Origin: Diplodia intermedia
Taxonomy: Eukaryota > Ascomycota > Dothideomycetes > Botryosphaeriales > Botryosphaeriaceae
Direction of reading: 5' to 3'
DNA length: 64,000 nucleotides
Assembly: GCA_021495925.1 (NCBI GenBank)
Contig: JAKEKT010000012.1
Coordinates: 372,001 to 436,000, forward strand
Part shown: positions 22,201 to 36,100 of the stretch, one piece after another
Position numbering within the stretch: the stretch's first letter is position 1
How the letters are laid out: the number at the start of each line of letters is the position of its first letter
Notes under the pieces: model-generated
What the model was told of the DNA's origin: nothing
Databases searched by the model: none
What the model saw: the letters and a program-made list of their open reading frames with translations, nothing else
Program-made: the position numbers and the translations under genes

Positions 22201-23152
22201 TGGTGACAAAACGCGTAGAACAATCCGCGCAGAAGCTGCATGCAGTCCCAATCCATCCCACCCCATCATGCCAAAACACCTGCAGAGACACGAAGGCAAA
22301 AATCAACTTACCAGGCTGCTGATTGCCCTCAAAGAAATACTCCAGCTTCGGGCTCGGCATCCCAGCCTCCGCCCCCTTCGCATCCGCGCCGAACCCGCCC
22401 TTCGTCCTTTCGTCCCCGTAATCCACCCCGTCCACATCCCTCACCAAGCTCGCCGTGCTCTGGTTCAACGACCTCGAATCGGCCACGCCATACATGTCCG
22501 AGAACGGATTGCCACGGCCGCCGCCGGTCCTGTCGTTGAACCCGGGCGTCGTCGGCGTCCCCGTCGTGTCCGAGCCGCTCTTCGGCGGCGGCGGCATCAG
22601 CGGGAAGTTGAACGAAACCTGCCTCTTCCCCGACGTCGGCGTCGTCCCATCCCCCGCGCCGACCGCCGGCACGCTGCTCCCCCTCGCGGCGGCGGCAGTC
22701 GCCCCCTTCGCCCCCGTCTCGATGCCCAGGCTGCTCGACCGGCTCCGGCGCCGCTGCTGCAGGCTCGCGAACGACGCGACGGACCGGACGCTGCCGGGGC
22801 GGGCGGTGGCGACGCTGCTGCGGCCGCGGTACGAGCCCGTCTCGTAGTTGGCGTCGAGGTCGGCGTCGCGGTCGTCGTCGAGCGCCTCGACGAAGCGCGA
22901 GCGCCGCGTGCCCTGCGACATGCGCGAGAAGCGCGACGACGTCGACGCGGCGCGGGCGAGGGCCGGGTGCGGGATGGACGACGAGGCCGAGGAGGGGGTG
23001 ACGGCGGAAGCGGAAGCGGGGGTGATGGCGGCGGCGGGGCTGTCCGTTGATGTTGTTGTTGCGTCGTTCGTCGTGGCGGAGGCTGAGGGTACTGTGGTGT
23101 CTATGCGGTTGGGTTGCGGTGGGTGTTGTTGTTGTCTGTTGTCGGACTCCAT
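19258..23152 (-). CDS. Polytopic membrane glycoprotein of unknown function
   Basis: Four exons: 23152-22312, 22095-21628, 21574-20406, 20346-19258; 1,188 aa, frame intact. The N-terminal ~290 residues are Ser/Thr/Ala/Arg-rich and cytosolic in character. Three hydrophobic helices follow (about 300-323, 343-368, 408-430). A ~420-residue region (437-858) has many N-glycosylation sequons (for example NGTW, NVSL, NYSE, NQTF) and several Cys, so it is probably extracytoplasmic. A fourth helix (about 860-882, LFFIVLVFAFLTNVLCLAYFIF) leads to a Gly/Asn/Ser-rich tail. The start at 23152 (MESDNRQQ) was chosen over the upstream in-frame ATG at 23290, whose extension is basic and low complexity. The architecture looks like a conserved fungal plasma-membrane family; I do not recognise a characterised member and assign no function. 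Confidence 0.8.
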
Positions 23153-26100
23153 CTTTGCTGGCCTTTCCTTTCCCGTGCTCTTTCTTTTCTTTCTTCTTCC
23201 TTTTTGGTTTTCCCCCTCGTCGATGGGCTGGCTGGCGTCCCTCTCTCCCTGAGACGTACGGGTGCTGCGACTCTCCCCCGCAGCGAGCAAACTTTTCTCC
23301 CGAAAAAAGCAAACAGAAAACAGTCCTTATCTGCGGGAGAGCAAGGTCACGGGGCGCAGAAGACAGATAGGGTGGGTGGGGGAAAGAGAGAAAGAAATGT
23401 CGCTGACAAGTCCGGCGACGCCGAGCTTCCCACGTGAAGCAAGTATTGTAGTGGAGCTTCTGCGCACAGGCGGCGGTCGTGCGTGGCGTTGGGTTGCTTT
23501 GCTGTGTGGGTGCTGGGGCCGCCTCCAGAGGCCTCCGCGCTCGGATCGGTCAGTCAGTGGGATGGGTTGATCAATGGGGCCCGCAGAAGGTCCGCGGCGC
23601 TGCTGCTCATCGACAAGCTGGCTGACCGGTCGTCGTCGTGCTGCTGCTGCGTTGCTTGACGGCAGAGGTCGCCTGTGCAAGCGAACGGGGGAAAAGGGAC
23701 GGTAGCGGCCGTTGGAAGGCGATTGACGGCGGCGGCAGCAGGGTGATCGATTTGGGGTCGAAGGGGATCAAACAATACGAGGCGATGACGAATGCCGAAA
23801 TGCGGTGATCTTTATTTGAATCGACTCCACGATGAGCTTACTGTGTGCTAGCTTGGCGCTGCTAAAAATGTAAAACAGCAGGTGCGAGGCTGCCGGCGGG
23901 GAACCAGGGTTTCAAAAGCCAGCGCCGCAGCCGGTGGCGCACGCAGGAGGAAGAGACGCAAAAAGCGGCATCAGCACTTAGCGGAGCATGCAGCGGTGGC
24001 GGCGGAACTGCGCGCAGGCGGAGTAAAGCGGCGTGCTTGGGCGGTCCTTAATCGCGGCGAGAGTCAAGCGTTGACGCAGGAGCCACCCCTTTTCCTACAG
24101 CACCTAGCCAGCTAGCCTGCCCTTCGCGCGGCGTGCGACGTTGCACCGCCTCCACCCTCCCCCGCCTGCGCCTCACGCGACGGGCCCGGCCAGGCCAAAA
24201 TGAGGTCAGGGTCGCAGTGCATCGTGGAGCGGGCATCGTGGAGGTGTGGCTGGAGTGCGGAGACCGAAGAGGCAAGCGACAGCCGCCGCCCCAGCCCTGC
24301 CGCCGTTGCGGCTCAAGTCAGTCGTGCGGGTCGCGGCGGCCGGTGGCTTGCAATCTACACACTTGGCGAATCAAACATGGCCGCCCTCCCTTGCCTCTTA
24401 GCCGCCGAGCCGGCCGTCGCCCAATCTCACCTTCTCCTGCTGCCATCTGCCATCGCACTCCCCGCAAATTGATTGGCTTGGTGTCGCATTCCCTCTCCAC
24501 CTCCATTTCTCTGCTCCGTATATGTCATGTTCGACATGGGTTGCGCTGTCGTTCGCGTGCCGAGAGAGGAAATTGTAATAGGGGAGAGGGCCTCACAGAC
24601 CACCGGCCTGTTCGACCGAGTTCCACGCGCCCGCTCACGCTCACGCTCACGCTCACGCCGGCTCCCGGCTTGGCGAGAGGGCTGTTGATCCAAACACTCC
24701 AAAACTAGCACAAATGCCTCGCCCGTGGTGATCGTCATCTAACAGGTAGCTGCTTTACATGGCGAAAATGAAAAAGGGTCACCGACAACTGACTTCTGCT
24801 TGACTCGACAAAACCGCAGCACGGACCACGCCAGCCCTGTCTTGAACTTTAATGCTGTCCCCTGATCATCGGAAACACCACAGCAGTTTCTAGCCTTTTG
24901 ACCTCATCGAAGACGATATCATCTTCCTACATAGGGAGCTGAATACAGGATCTGGACGTAAAACTAAGTTATAAATGTGCACATTTACGTCCGGGTCTTG
25001 CATTCAACTACCTATTCAAATGATGATGCGGGTGGGTCGATATCTTTTGTCATGTGCTGTGGTACCTCGTAGTAAAACTGCAAAACATAAAAGCTACCGT
25101 GTCCCACTCGCTTCACTCTTTTCTCGCACACCAATCACATACCAATTTGAGATGCAGTTGGTAGCCGAAATTACGACTGCCTTTGTTACGGACCAATAAT
25201 GGGATACTATGACCGCAAGCGATCTTGTGACTGAGCGCGAGGAGCGCGATAAACAAGATCATCTTGACTAGTGATCTGTGTTTGGGCTGAACGATGGCTA
25301 AATTCATCTTTACACTGAGTGTGACAATCACCATTATCCCGGTAACGCTGAACGACAGCAATACAAGCTGATGTAGCGCCACAACATATTGTTAACGATC
25401 TGGTCTCTCCGTGCCGCAAGACCGATGCTTCACGTATCGGCGGTTTGAAGCGACTGTCCGGCCTAGGATGCGAGATTTAAAATCGTAAAAATACATCCAG
25501 GCATATGATCAAACTACACACGTAAGCATGTTGCTGATTTATTTCACCACTGAGCAAACCCCGACCCCAGCTGACCTTCAACGCTCATCGGTGCACCAGC
25601 CGCAGCCGCACGTCATACCCGTGCCCACATATGCAGGGCCCATCAGGCACGGCGGTTCCGGGAAGCTGGGCGGCTCTCCCCTTCCCCGGAGCCAACACAT
25701 ATAAATACCCTCACCCTTGAACCGGGACAACTGAATCGATGGCATCCCAGAATAGAGGCAGCGTCAGCAATGAACGGAACATATTCTACTTCGCTACTGT
25801 GGAAATGTGGAATCACATTTTACGATGAATACTGGGCGTTTCTTTTGCCTGTTGAGAGTCCGGCGACGTGCGCGACAGCCTTCACCAGGAAAATAAAGAA
25901 CTGGCGACCAGCAATGCTTTCGTGGAGTCCCCGCAGATTGTTGGTGTACATCATCCTCGGGAATTGATGGGACAGAAGCAGCATCGAGACCGAATGCTGC
26001 GCCTCATCTACCGGGTTTTGTCGTGAAACTTCATCATCATCATCACGTAGAGTGCTGCATCATCGTTGATCTCGGATAGCGCTGTATCCGAACGACGTCG

Positions 26101-27197
26101 CCGAGAGATACGGAGGTGCAGGACGCCAAAAGCCCCCCCGGCCGAAGAGTTCATGGGTTCCATTCATGGATTCCACCAGTTTGTATTCCATGGGCACGCG
26201 CTGTACCGCATTGCCCAGGCTTTGCCAGCGTGTGAAGAAGCCCCAACAGTCGAAGAGACCACACCAGCTTGAATACCGACTCCCCCGCCTCATCACGCGA
26301 GCAAATGCGAGCTCGAGCCTAAATCTGCGTCTTGCGATCCCATCCCACTCCTACGTGACCCACCCCGCATCACCGCCGACTACCTCAGCCGATGATCCGG
26401 GGAATCATATGTCCCTGACATCGCTGGCACACAATCACTTGATCACGCAAGTTATGCACGGTGGTCAAATCCCTTCTAAGCCGCATAAAATTGCCTGCCT
26501 CTCTGCCCTAATAGAAGAAGAGGGAAAAGACAGAAGGAAAAAAATTGCTATCTACTCAGCCACCACCATCCATCATCTTCACCTTCCCATCGCGTTCAAG
26601 CCGATCGAGCCAAGAACGGAGAGAGAGGGAGGAGAAAGAAAGAGAAAAGGAAGAAGAAAAAGTGGAAAAGAAACGGCCTGCACTCCGTCTTTGCCTCTTC
26701 TTCATTGCCCTCTTTCCCCTACGAAGTTTGTAATAAAAGTAGTGTCTGCCCTTCCCCCCCACTCGCATGCTGGTGATACAACGAATGAACGCTGAATCGA
26801 AAGAAAAAGACGCAGAAGAAGAAGAGAAGAGAACGAAAAAGCTAGAAAGAAGAAAAGGACTAACTACTGCTGTCGATCCCATCACTCCAATCCTTCCTCC
26901 TTCCCTCCAAAAAGCAAGATCGAGAAGATCATCTCCTCCCCTTTCCCCGTTGAGACCATCCGTTATTATCTACTTTGTGAGGAGAGACCCCTCCTTTCCC
27001 TTGCATCTCCGGAAAATTTTTAGCAAAAGGAAAAGAAAAGCAAACTGATAAAATAAGAAAACACACTTCGCCAGCGCCGTTTGAAATGCAGCAAAGCAAC
27101 AACTCATGACCATTCGCTCTCATCAATTTTTTTTCTTTCAGTTTTGGTGCACGTGTGCACCACCATCGAGAAAGAAGCAGGACAAAATAGTCCATGC
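23153..27197. other. 4-kb gene-poor region
   Basis: Holds the divergent 5' flank of the glycoprotein gene and the 3' flank of TOM1. The GC-rich part (23.3-24.7 kb) has only compositional frames. The AT-richer part (24.7-27.2 kb) includes a perfect 16-bp palindrome (24972-24987), purine-rich runs (26600-26860) and an 89-codon hydrophobic minus-strand frame at 25382-25113 with no identifiable family. No tRNA or convincing spliced gene found. Confidence 0.5.
24972..24987. repeat. Perfect 16-bp palindrome
   Basis: TAAATGTGCACATTTA reads the same on both strands. Could be a dimeric factor site or chance; no gene start is near. Confidence 0.6.
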
Positions 27198-30100
27198 TCA
27201 AGCGAAGCCAAAGTACTCGCTACCAGCCGTGATGGCCGTGTGAAGCTGCTGCCTGAGCGCCTCGTAGGTTTCGTACTCGGGCAGATCCAGCTGGTTGAAG
27301 CACGTGTGCGAGCTGGGTAGGCGGTCCTTGCTGCCGTAATCGCGGTGGATGTTGAATCGGCTGAAGCCGTTCATGCCCTCGAGCTCCTTGAAGCCGTTGA
27401 GTGGCACCTTGGACGTGCCCGTCACGAACTGCAGCAGCTTCGCCCGCTCCTCCTTGTCGAATGCGCGCACCGCGCGCCAGAACCACTGGATCTGCGGCGA
27501 TGCTGCTGTGTAGTTGTGGTACTCGGCGTTGTTCTTCCAGTCGTCCACGTCGATCTCGGGCAGGCCAGAGATGAGCAGCTCGAGCTCTTGTTCGTTGAAG
27601 ATTGAGATCAGCTCCGCCGGGACGATGTCATGGAAGCCCTTGAGGAACTCGGTGAGCTGGTCTTGGACAGAGCCAGTCAACTTGTACTCGACCATCAAGC
27701 GGACATACTCCTGCTTGTTCTCCTCGGTGACTGGAATGTTGCGACCGTTAGGAATGAGGTCGATGGTCTGCGTGACGCCAAACTCCTCAGCCTCGACGGA
27801 GAAGGTCTCGGTGATGATGTCCGTGATGTCGTTCTCGAGCATCCACAGGAGGGACTTGTAATAGTCCAAGTCCAGCGTCTCCATGTCTTTGATGCTGACA
27901 GGCTTGCCCAAGATGCGCTTGTATACGGCTCTGCTGAAATGGCAGTCGAGCACGCGACCCTCGTATAATGCCTTTCCGATGATACGACCAATGAACTTGA
28001 AGAACAGAAGATGCTCTTGGTTGATCGCGCTCAAACGGTTGGGGTGGAAAGTGGTACGATCCGAGGCAACGGGGATGAAGAGAGCGTAGTCGGGGTTGAA
28101 CATCTGGCGGGCAAGAACCTGGAACCACTCGCGAGTAACACCACCTGCATCAACACCCTCTTCTCCATGGAAGCGGATGCTGAGCTTGCCGTACTTCATC
28201 TCGTCACCAGTTTTGAAGTAGAGCGATTTGAACGAATCGAGGAAGACGTGCTCACGGCGAACAGCGAGTTGAAGCGTGGGGTGCGGGTGGCGCAACTCAG
28301 CACCGCGAGAATGAAGGCGGCGGTTGAAGAAGTTGCGCTTGTTGTCAAACTCCAGCACCTTTGAGTTCCTCACAAGAACCGAGAATGAGCCGCTCATGAG
28401 CTTGGGGTTCTGGCGGACGAGCTCGTTGAGAATCTTGCGATGCTCCTCGGTGAACTTGAAGAACAAACTCTCCATACGGTTCTCCGGCGGTGGGCTAGAC
28501 AGTTCGACTTCCCTGGCGTGCAACTTGGCGAGCGGCGCATCCTTGAGGGTGGTGTTCTTGCAGACGACCATCAACACCTCGATCAACGGCAAGAGAATTG
28601 TGGCTACGCTGAGCATGTTGGTCCGCTCGCGGATGACTGTCAGGCACTCGCTAAGCTTGTGCCACAGGGACGAGAAGGTGGGGTTCTCGTAGAGCGTGGT
28701 GAGTATATCGGCCTTCTGTTCGGCGGGCAGGCCATCCGCAACGCTGGAAGCAGGCTTGTCTTGAGTTTCCGAGCGCTTGGGATCGAAGAGGTAGTCCAGT
28801 GCGGTCAACACACGGAGAAGCTTGGTCTGATCAGAGCTGGCCGGCGAGAACTTCGATAGAGCCATGCCTTGCACGTCGGTGCCCGTCTTGGCCTTAGTGA
28901 CTTGGGAGACGAGCTCGTCGAGGTCGCCAAGGCACGACTGAGCCAAGTCTTGACCCTGCTTGATGAGCTCCTTTCCGAACGTTTCCTTGGCGCCTGGAAT
29001 GGCCGAAAGGTTGTTGATGACGGACAGCGTGTTCTGGAACGTCTTGCTACTGCACTCGCGGGCAGCCAAAATGTGGACAACGAGGCGAAGGTTGTACTCA
29101 GGTACCTCGGGCGGAACAAGACCACGCGCCTTCTTCTTGTCATCGGACTTGTCATCGGTCTTTTTCTCATCCTTCTTTTCGGTCGAAGCTGCAGCAGGGG
29201 CCTCGGTCTGAGTCGCTGTCTGCTCCATGGCCTGCTCCGTGGTTGCGGCCTGCTCTGCGGTCGTGGCAGTCTCAGTGGTCTCCGGAGCTGTGCCCTCGAT
29301 TTGTTGCTGAACAGAAGTGCTGGCCTCAGCAGGCTCGTCCTTCTTCTCTTCGCTCTTTTCCTTGTCCTTCTTGAGGAGGATTCCCAACGGGCTCGTGATG
29401 TTCATCAGCAAAGAAGCCAGCTGTTCCATGACGGTAGAACTCTCAACGATGAGCTTGCGGTCAAGCAAACTGAGAAGTGCGTTCAACGGGTACTTGTAAG
29501 CTTTGCTCTCCTTCGCCTTGCCCTTGCGGTAAGCCTTTGACTTGAAGCCCACCGCCGTCTCATGCTCTGCAAGGAAGAAAGAGGCGACGTGAGGGTTGTT
29601 GTACACCAGGTAGACGAGAGTACTCAGACACTGCTGCACAACCATGATGGGCGACATGTCGCCGTGAGTTGAGAGTTGTTGGCCGGCAAGCGGACCAGTG
29701 AGTGAGCGCTTCAAAGGCTGCGGAGTCTTCTGGGTACCGGACGGCTGCGGAGCTGGGGGCTGCTTGGCGCGAAGAGAGAGCTGGGCAAAGCTGCGCTCAA
29801 CGGCGTTGATATCCGCCGAACCATCCTGGAGGATGGACAAGAGGATGCTGATAACCTCGGCGCGGTTGTGACGGTTCTGGCAAACGTCCTTGAGGATGCC
29901 ATTTAAAGTTTGGCGGGCGCTACCTTGCTGTGGGATGAACATGAGTCTAAGTAGAGTTGCAACACCGGACTTTTCGAGCATCTGGACAATGGGACGAGGC
30001 TTCTGCTTTCTCTGTGCCTGTTCCTCCTCTTGCGGGGCACCATCGTGGCGGCGGTAACCGCGGTTGAGACGGCCAATGTCGGCTATGTGATGGTTCAGAC

Positions 30101-33100
30101 GACGATCACCACCCAAACGGCGGGCCTCTTCAGCAAGCTCCTGAGGCAGTTCCCGCAGAGTTTCGTCGTCTTGCTCCATCAGGACAGCCTGACGAAGACC
30201 AGGGTCCATAGAGGCGAAAAGAGTAGCAACGTCCATCTCTTCAGCACGAGGAGGTGCACCCTGGCGGCGACTCTCCTCAACACGTTCTTGGCGACGACGG
30301 GCCACTGCCTCTTGCTCGAGAAGTTCGTCACGGATATCCTCGGGTAGGGCATCGAGGAACTCGCGGCTGATGTCTGACGGCTCAGTGCCTTGAGTCCGAG
30401 CCTCTTCGCGCTGAGTTTGGATCTGAGCCATCAGGACCTCTTCCCTCAAGTCCTCAGGCAGAGCCTCGAGGTACTCCAAGTCGATACCAAGATCGGTAAT
30501 GTCGATGTCACGGCCACGGATGTTGGCAACGACCCTGTTCTGAGCCTGTGCGGTTTCGCCTTGGGCGGCGGTTTCTCCCTCAACAGCGGCTGCGGGTTGC
30601 GAAACTCCAGCATCCGCCATCTGTTGATCTTCTGTCGCGGCCTCAGCAGGCTGCTCCTGCGCGCTCCTCTCTGCTTCCAGGCGGCGAGCCTCTTCAGCTT
30701 CACGTTCTTCTTTCTCTTTCTTGTCTCTAGCTTCCTTCTCCTCGCGCTCCTGACGTTCGCGCTTCTCCCTCTCGATGAGCTCTTTCTCATGAGCCTCACG
30801 TTCTTCACGTTCCTTGCGCTCGGCTTCCTTAGTGGCCTTGATCGCGGGAGGGACCAGCAACCTGAGGATGGAGTTGACGATGCGGACGGACTTCTCAATC
30901 GCAAGACTGCCAAAGAGTAGGCGGCCCTCCTCCTGCCAGCGCATTGTCGTAAGGGTCGGCACGAACGAGACCGCCTGAGCCGGGTCATCCCGAGATGAAC
31001 GAGAATGGTGGTCATGGCCCCGACGGTCGCGGCGGGCGTAGGGATCGAAAGTACCATCAGGGAAACCGGGATCGCCGGGGAACATGCCCTGAACGGTCAC
31101 TGTGATGCCATCCTGCTGAATAGTAGCCGAGCCATGACTCATGATATTGAGAAGGTTGCTGATGAAGGAAACAGGAGTGTCGCCTCCAGGGGGGAAACGG
31201 CCAGGCCGCATGGGATCCATGGCGTGGACCCAGTCACTCGAACCGGCGCGACGACCGCTGGAACCGCCAGCGCCCGAAGAGGGTCGACCGGAGCGCTGGA
31301 GAAGAGGGTTTGTACCGTCATCTGCACCACGCTGGGTTCCAGCCGGGCGATGGGCTCGATAAGCTGGAACTTAGACATGTCAGTATGGTCAAGAACAGGG
31401 TTGAACATGTGGACTTACCGAGATGACGGTCAAGCGTAGCAGGCGGGATAAACGAGAAGGGGTTGACACCAATGATACCATGACGATGGTGGTGATGATG
31501 GTGCCCCCGGAAATCTGGAGGAGCACCCCAACCCCATGCAGGATCGGGAATGCCATCTTCATCATCTAACGCTCTCAGTAAGCGCTGCGGGAGCAAGTGG
31601 CGCATCTCTCGGGTCATCAAACCTTCAAGTCCAGCCTCGTAGGCGATGTCGTCCTCATCGTAGTCCTCCTCCTCGTCTTCCTCATCTACTGCGGTTAGCC
31701 TATCCGCAGCCCAGGCTCGCTGGAGGTCGGCGAATATACCTTCGTCCTCCTGCATTTCGTCGTCCAAATAACCCTCGTGCTCCATATCCATCATATCGCC
31801 TTGGAGGTGCTCCAGCAGACCAGGGCCACCTTGGCCATCCAGGATGCGGACAAGGTTATCGATTCCTCCAGGGGGGCCGTGATCTTCGTCGGCACCGTCT
31901 TCGTCATAATCGTCTCCCTCGTCGTCTTCGCTTGCCCATTCATCATCTTCGTCCCCGTTGAGGCTATCGTTGATGTCGTCGCCCGGGACGTCGTCCAAAT
32001 CGTCCATGATTTCAATGTCCTCGTCGTTTTCGGGATCTTCATCGTCCTCATCCATGTCCGCCGAATCGTCATCATCTTCGGACATGTCGTCTCCGTCTTC
32101 ACCCTCGATGACGATTTCCACATCATCGCCGACGTCGCCAGACAGACCCTCGATATCGCCCATACCCTCGATCTCTTCGTCCTCATCACTGACCACATCG
32201 TCGCCATCATGTTCCATATCTTCCTCGTACTCCATCTCGTCACCATATTCATCACCGTACATGTCCTCATCGTCATCTTCATCAGACTCTTCAGACTCAG
32301 TTTCCTCGTCCCTGCTGGGATCGAACATGGCAAGAGTGGAGTTGCGGAAGAGATCCGGAGTTTCCTCGCGGAACTCGTCCATGTCTGAAACCGATGATGC
32401 CGTAGAAATTTCATCTTCATCGGCCTGACCCGGCACACCCGAGATCTCGGCATTCAGACTGAGCTCGATAGCAGTCTGCGTGAGGAGCTTGATGGGACGG
32501 AGGATGTACTTCACTGCCCGCTTGGCATTGGGGAAGTTGAGGTCGATGTCGGCAATGGCGGTCGTCAAAGTGGTGATAAAGTTCTTCTCGTACATGATCC
32601 GTGCCAGTTGCTTCTGAGAGGCCACGATCATATCCACAGGGAAGCTGCTGGAACTGTTCGTGGGTTTGCCATAAAGCATGCGGTGGAAAAGGTCAGCAAG
32701 GTTGAGCAGGCGGGAATACTTCATGTCCAACAGCTCCGAAGAGGCGTTGGCATCCTTGAATGCCTTCAAGGCGTGTTCAAGGACAAACTTGCGCACGAAG
32801 AGCAGCTCCGACTCATCTTCCTCCTTGGCATCGCGGCCCTTGGCAGATCTACGCTCGCCAGTCTTTTGGCATAAAGCTACAACGACAGAAATGGCCCAGT
32901 TCGAGGTAGCGCACTTCTTCTTGAAAGCAATGTCTTCCGCATGTGCCAGAGTACCCACGGGGACAAGGTTCTCAAGCATATACCTGAGAACAGTTGAACG
33001 CGGCTTTGAAGGTGTCATGGCTTGAGGGTCAGCCTGGCGCGAGAAAGTGACAAACTCTACCTTGGTCTTGTTGTAGCACGTTAGCAGCTCCGTCAGGCAC

Positions 33101-36100
33101 TGGAGGATGAAGCAGCGGTAGATGAAGATCGGGTTCTGATCAGCTTTGAAGGTGGGCTTCTCGCTCTTCTTCTGCTGCTCGGGAGCGGGAGCCGGGGTAG
33201 ATGCGGTGCTGCCCGGAGTTACGGGAGTAGCACGATCTGCGCTATCCGTCATCTCTACATCACCTGCAGGAGTGTCCTTTGATTGTTCTGTAGGCGCAGC
33301 GGCAGGCTCCTTGTCGTCCACGTCCTTGTAGGTGAGAAGTTCACACAAGAGGTAGTGAATAACGCCGTCTGGATTCTCGATGACCGGAGGCTTCGTGTCA
33401 GCAGGCTTCGGCTTTTCCGGCTCTCCCTTGGCTTCCACTTCAGTGGATGGCTTGACAGTCTCGACGGCCTTTGATGACTCGGCGGGCTGGTCACCCTCCG
33501 TGCCAGATTTCTCGTCTGACTTCTTGTCGGCAGGAGCCTCTTCTTCTTTGAGTTCCAGGAAGTTCTGATTACGCGATTCCCGAGCATAGCTAGTAAGCTT
33601 CAACTTCTCGTTGGTGACTTCGACGAAAATCTCGGGGCTGCGGATGGCAAGGTTCCAGAGAGCTCGAACATAGGCAGTGGTGTCCATTTGCTGGGGAGTG
33701 TTCCGAGGGCGACTGCCCTTCTCCTTGAACAGTGCCTTGATCTCAGTTCTCATGATTTGCCTGATGGTCTCCTCATCCTCGACAATGTGACGCAGAATCA
33801 ACATGAACGAACCCTGCAACCGTTCGTTGGTGATGCCGCTAAGTTGCTTCACCATGACAAACAGGCGCTGCAGGTTACGCTTCTCTCCCAGCTTTGTGGC
33901 AAGCTGTCTATTCCTGGTGAGGGTCACAAGGACACGGGCGACCGAGAGCGCCAGAGATTCGTCTTTGCCAATGCGAGGCAGAACTTCGACGATGGCATTG
34001 AACAACTCGCGCTTATCCTCTTCGGGGACAACCGGCTCTGGGAGCTCGATCGCAGGGAGTGTCAAGTCATCAGCATCATCGTCTCTCGGAGGAGTCCATT
34101 GGATCTGAGGGGGTTGAGCATCGTCGGCAAGCATGCGTTCGATGATAAGCAACACGTGGCCAATCCAAGGTGACGACTCCTCACCACGCTGCTCTGGGGA
34201 GGTCTTGATGAATCCAAGCAATTGAGAGAAGTACTCCTTAAGCTGAGGCAGAGTCGCTTTGTAGAATTCGCGCTCTTGGAGGATGAGGGCCAGAAGGTGG
34301 GCGTATGATGCAATTTTCTTGCCGATGGGCCTCAGGTCCTCCTCGGATTGCAAGGAGATAAGCGCATTAACAAGGGTCTCGCCGATCTCTGTACGCATGC
34401 TAGAAGCATCAGACGATTTTGCGACAGCCGCAGATATTAAGTCTGCAAGTTCGAAGGTGACGTCCTCGTGTACATCGACGACTTCCAACGCGCGGTCGAT
34501 GACGTTCTTCCGGACCTCAGATCTCGCATCCTCAAGATCTTCGAGTCTGATATACTCGGCACTTCCCGCATCGGTTGCCGGGGTTCCACGCCCCCACGCC
34601 GAGTTTTGAATGGCGTGTGGAATATAGACCGAGCTGCTGGTAACGTTGACGGAAGTGACGGGCTCCGTCGGAATTGGCTGAGCATCAGACATGACAACGG
34701 ACTGAGAGCCGGGCTCCTCGAACTCGTCCTCGCTCTCAGCGGTCAACCGAGGAGTGGTGGAGGTTGATGGAGTCTGATCAGTTTGCTTGAGTAGATCAGT
34801 CTCATAGGGAGGAACCGGGTTTCGAGAGAATCGAGCATCGTTCTTTGCTGCGTTACAATACTCCCTGGCGTAGGCTGCGTTGTCGTAGGACCGGTATTGC
34901 GCCTCCTTTGCCAGGCCGTCCTCGAAGCCGTCACGCTTAAGATTTTCCAGCAGTTCAGAGGCGCGTGCCTTCCACGGTTTGTAGACGAACCTCGACCGTG
35001 CCGGAGGGGTTTCAGCGCGTTTGTATGCCTCGTTCTCGCCCTCGCTGTCCAGGACAATACGGAGTATCTCGACAAGATTCTTGACGATGGACGTTGTGGC
35101 CTTGTTCATCAGCTCCGAATTCCATATCTTCTCCACCGGCTTGATGACAGCCATACGCAGCTCAACAAGGAACTGAGATGGGAAGAAAGAGTCGCCCTTT
35201 GGTCGGTTCCGGTCGCGCGTGTTCATGGCATTCGTCTGGTGCGCATCTATCACACATTTGGGGTTGACCATGTGTGCATACAAAGTCAAGACGATTTTGA
35301 CGCCGCCTAGTGCCAGGTTCATCAGGCCTTGTACATCTTCCGGAAGTTCCTGGCTGTCGTTCTTCTCTATGATGCCCTTCGCCTCTTCAAAGAAAGAGTC
35401 GAGTATGCCGCTCAGCTGGTCCAGGCCACCTTGACTTTGGAAAGACCCGAGGATTAGAGTCAGCATGTGCGGAGGACTACGATCCATACTTCCTTCCATG
35501 AGAATCTGGGAAATGGAAGTAAGAATGACAATCCAATAGGCGTAACGGTCCTTGGCGTCGGCGCTCTTCTTCGGGAGCTCATAACTAAGTTGATCCAAAG
35601 CGAGTTTGGCAAGTTGGTCTGCAACGACGAAAGCATTCTGCTTCATCCACTGGTCCTGAGCCCTCCTGAAGAGAAGGCATTTACCTAGTGCCTGCAAGAA
35701 CGGAGTGATTGCGGTAGGGACTTGGCTCAGGAGGTAACGCAAAATCTTCGTGTTCTTGTACTGAGCCGATGCCTTGTCCAGGGCTGTGCCAGCCTGCGGC
35801 GTACCGCTATCGCCGCTGTTGACCGCGCTCGACTGTTGACCAGACGTGTCCGTAGTCGCGGCGTCACTGGGCTCCTCGGGATGACGCGGGTCGGTTAAGC
35901 GAAGGATGTTGTTTGCTTCGTCTGTGCTAAAGCCACTGCTCTTGACTCTTGTACTCTTCTCCCAATCAGAGGGGATCTCCTTTTGAAGGAGAATCTCTTC
36001 CCACACACAGCACCTCTGAAGCCTACCAAGACTATCGATCAGGTGTGCGTACATGTCGCCCATGTTGACCAGCGAGAAAATGTTGTGGCTTGAACGGTGG

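Noticed and set aside
22329..23312. 327-codon minus-strand frame overlapping exon 1 of the membrane glycoprotein
   Set aside because: Shifted frame rich in Arg/Pro/Gly; the other frame continues into exons with transmembrane helices and intact splice phases.
24133..24708. 191-codon plus-strand frame
   Set aside because: Arg/Ser/Pro-rich with no family resemblance, ending in a simple CTCACG repeat translated as Leu-Thr; looks like chance in GC-rich DNA.
31777..32428. Long plus-strand frames rich in Ser or Val/Ile/Phe opposite TOM1
   Set aside because: They are antisense of the Asp/Glu codon-rich acidic tract (GAT/GAC/GAG), which automatically yields open Ser or hydrophobic frames.
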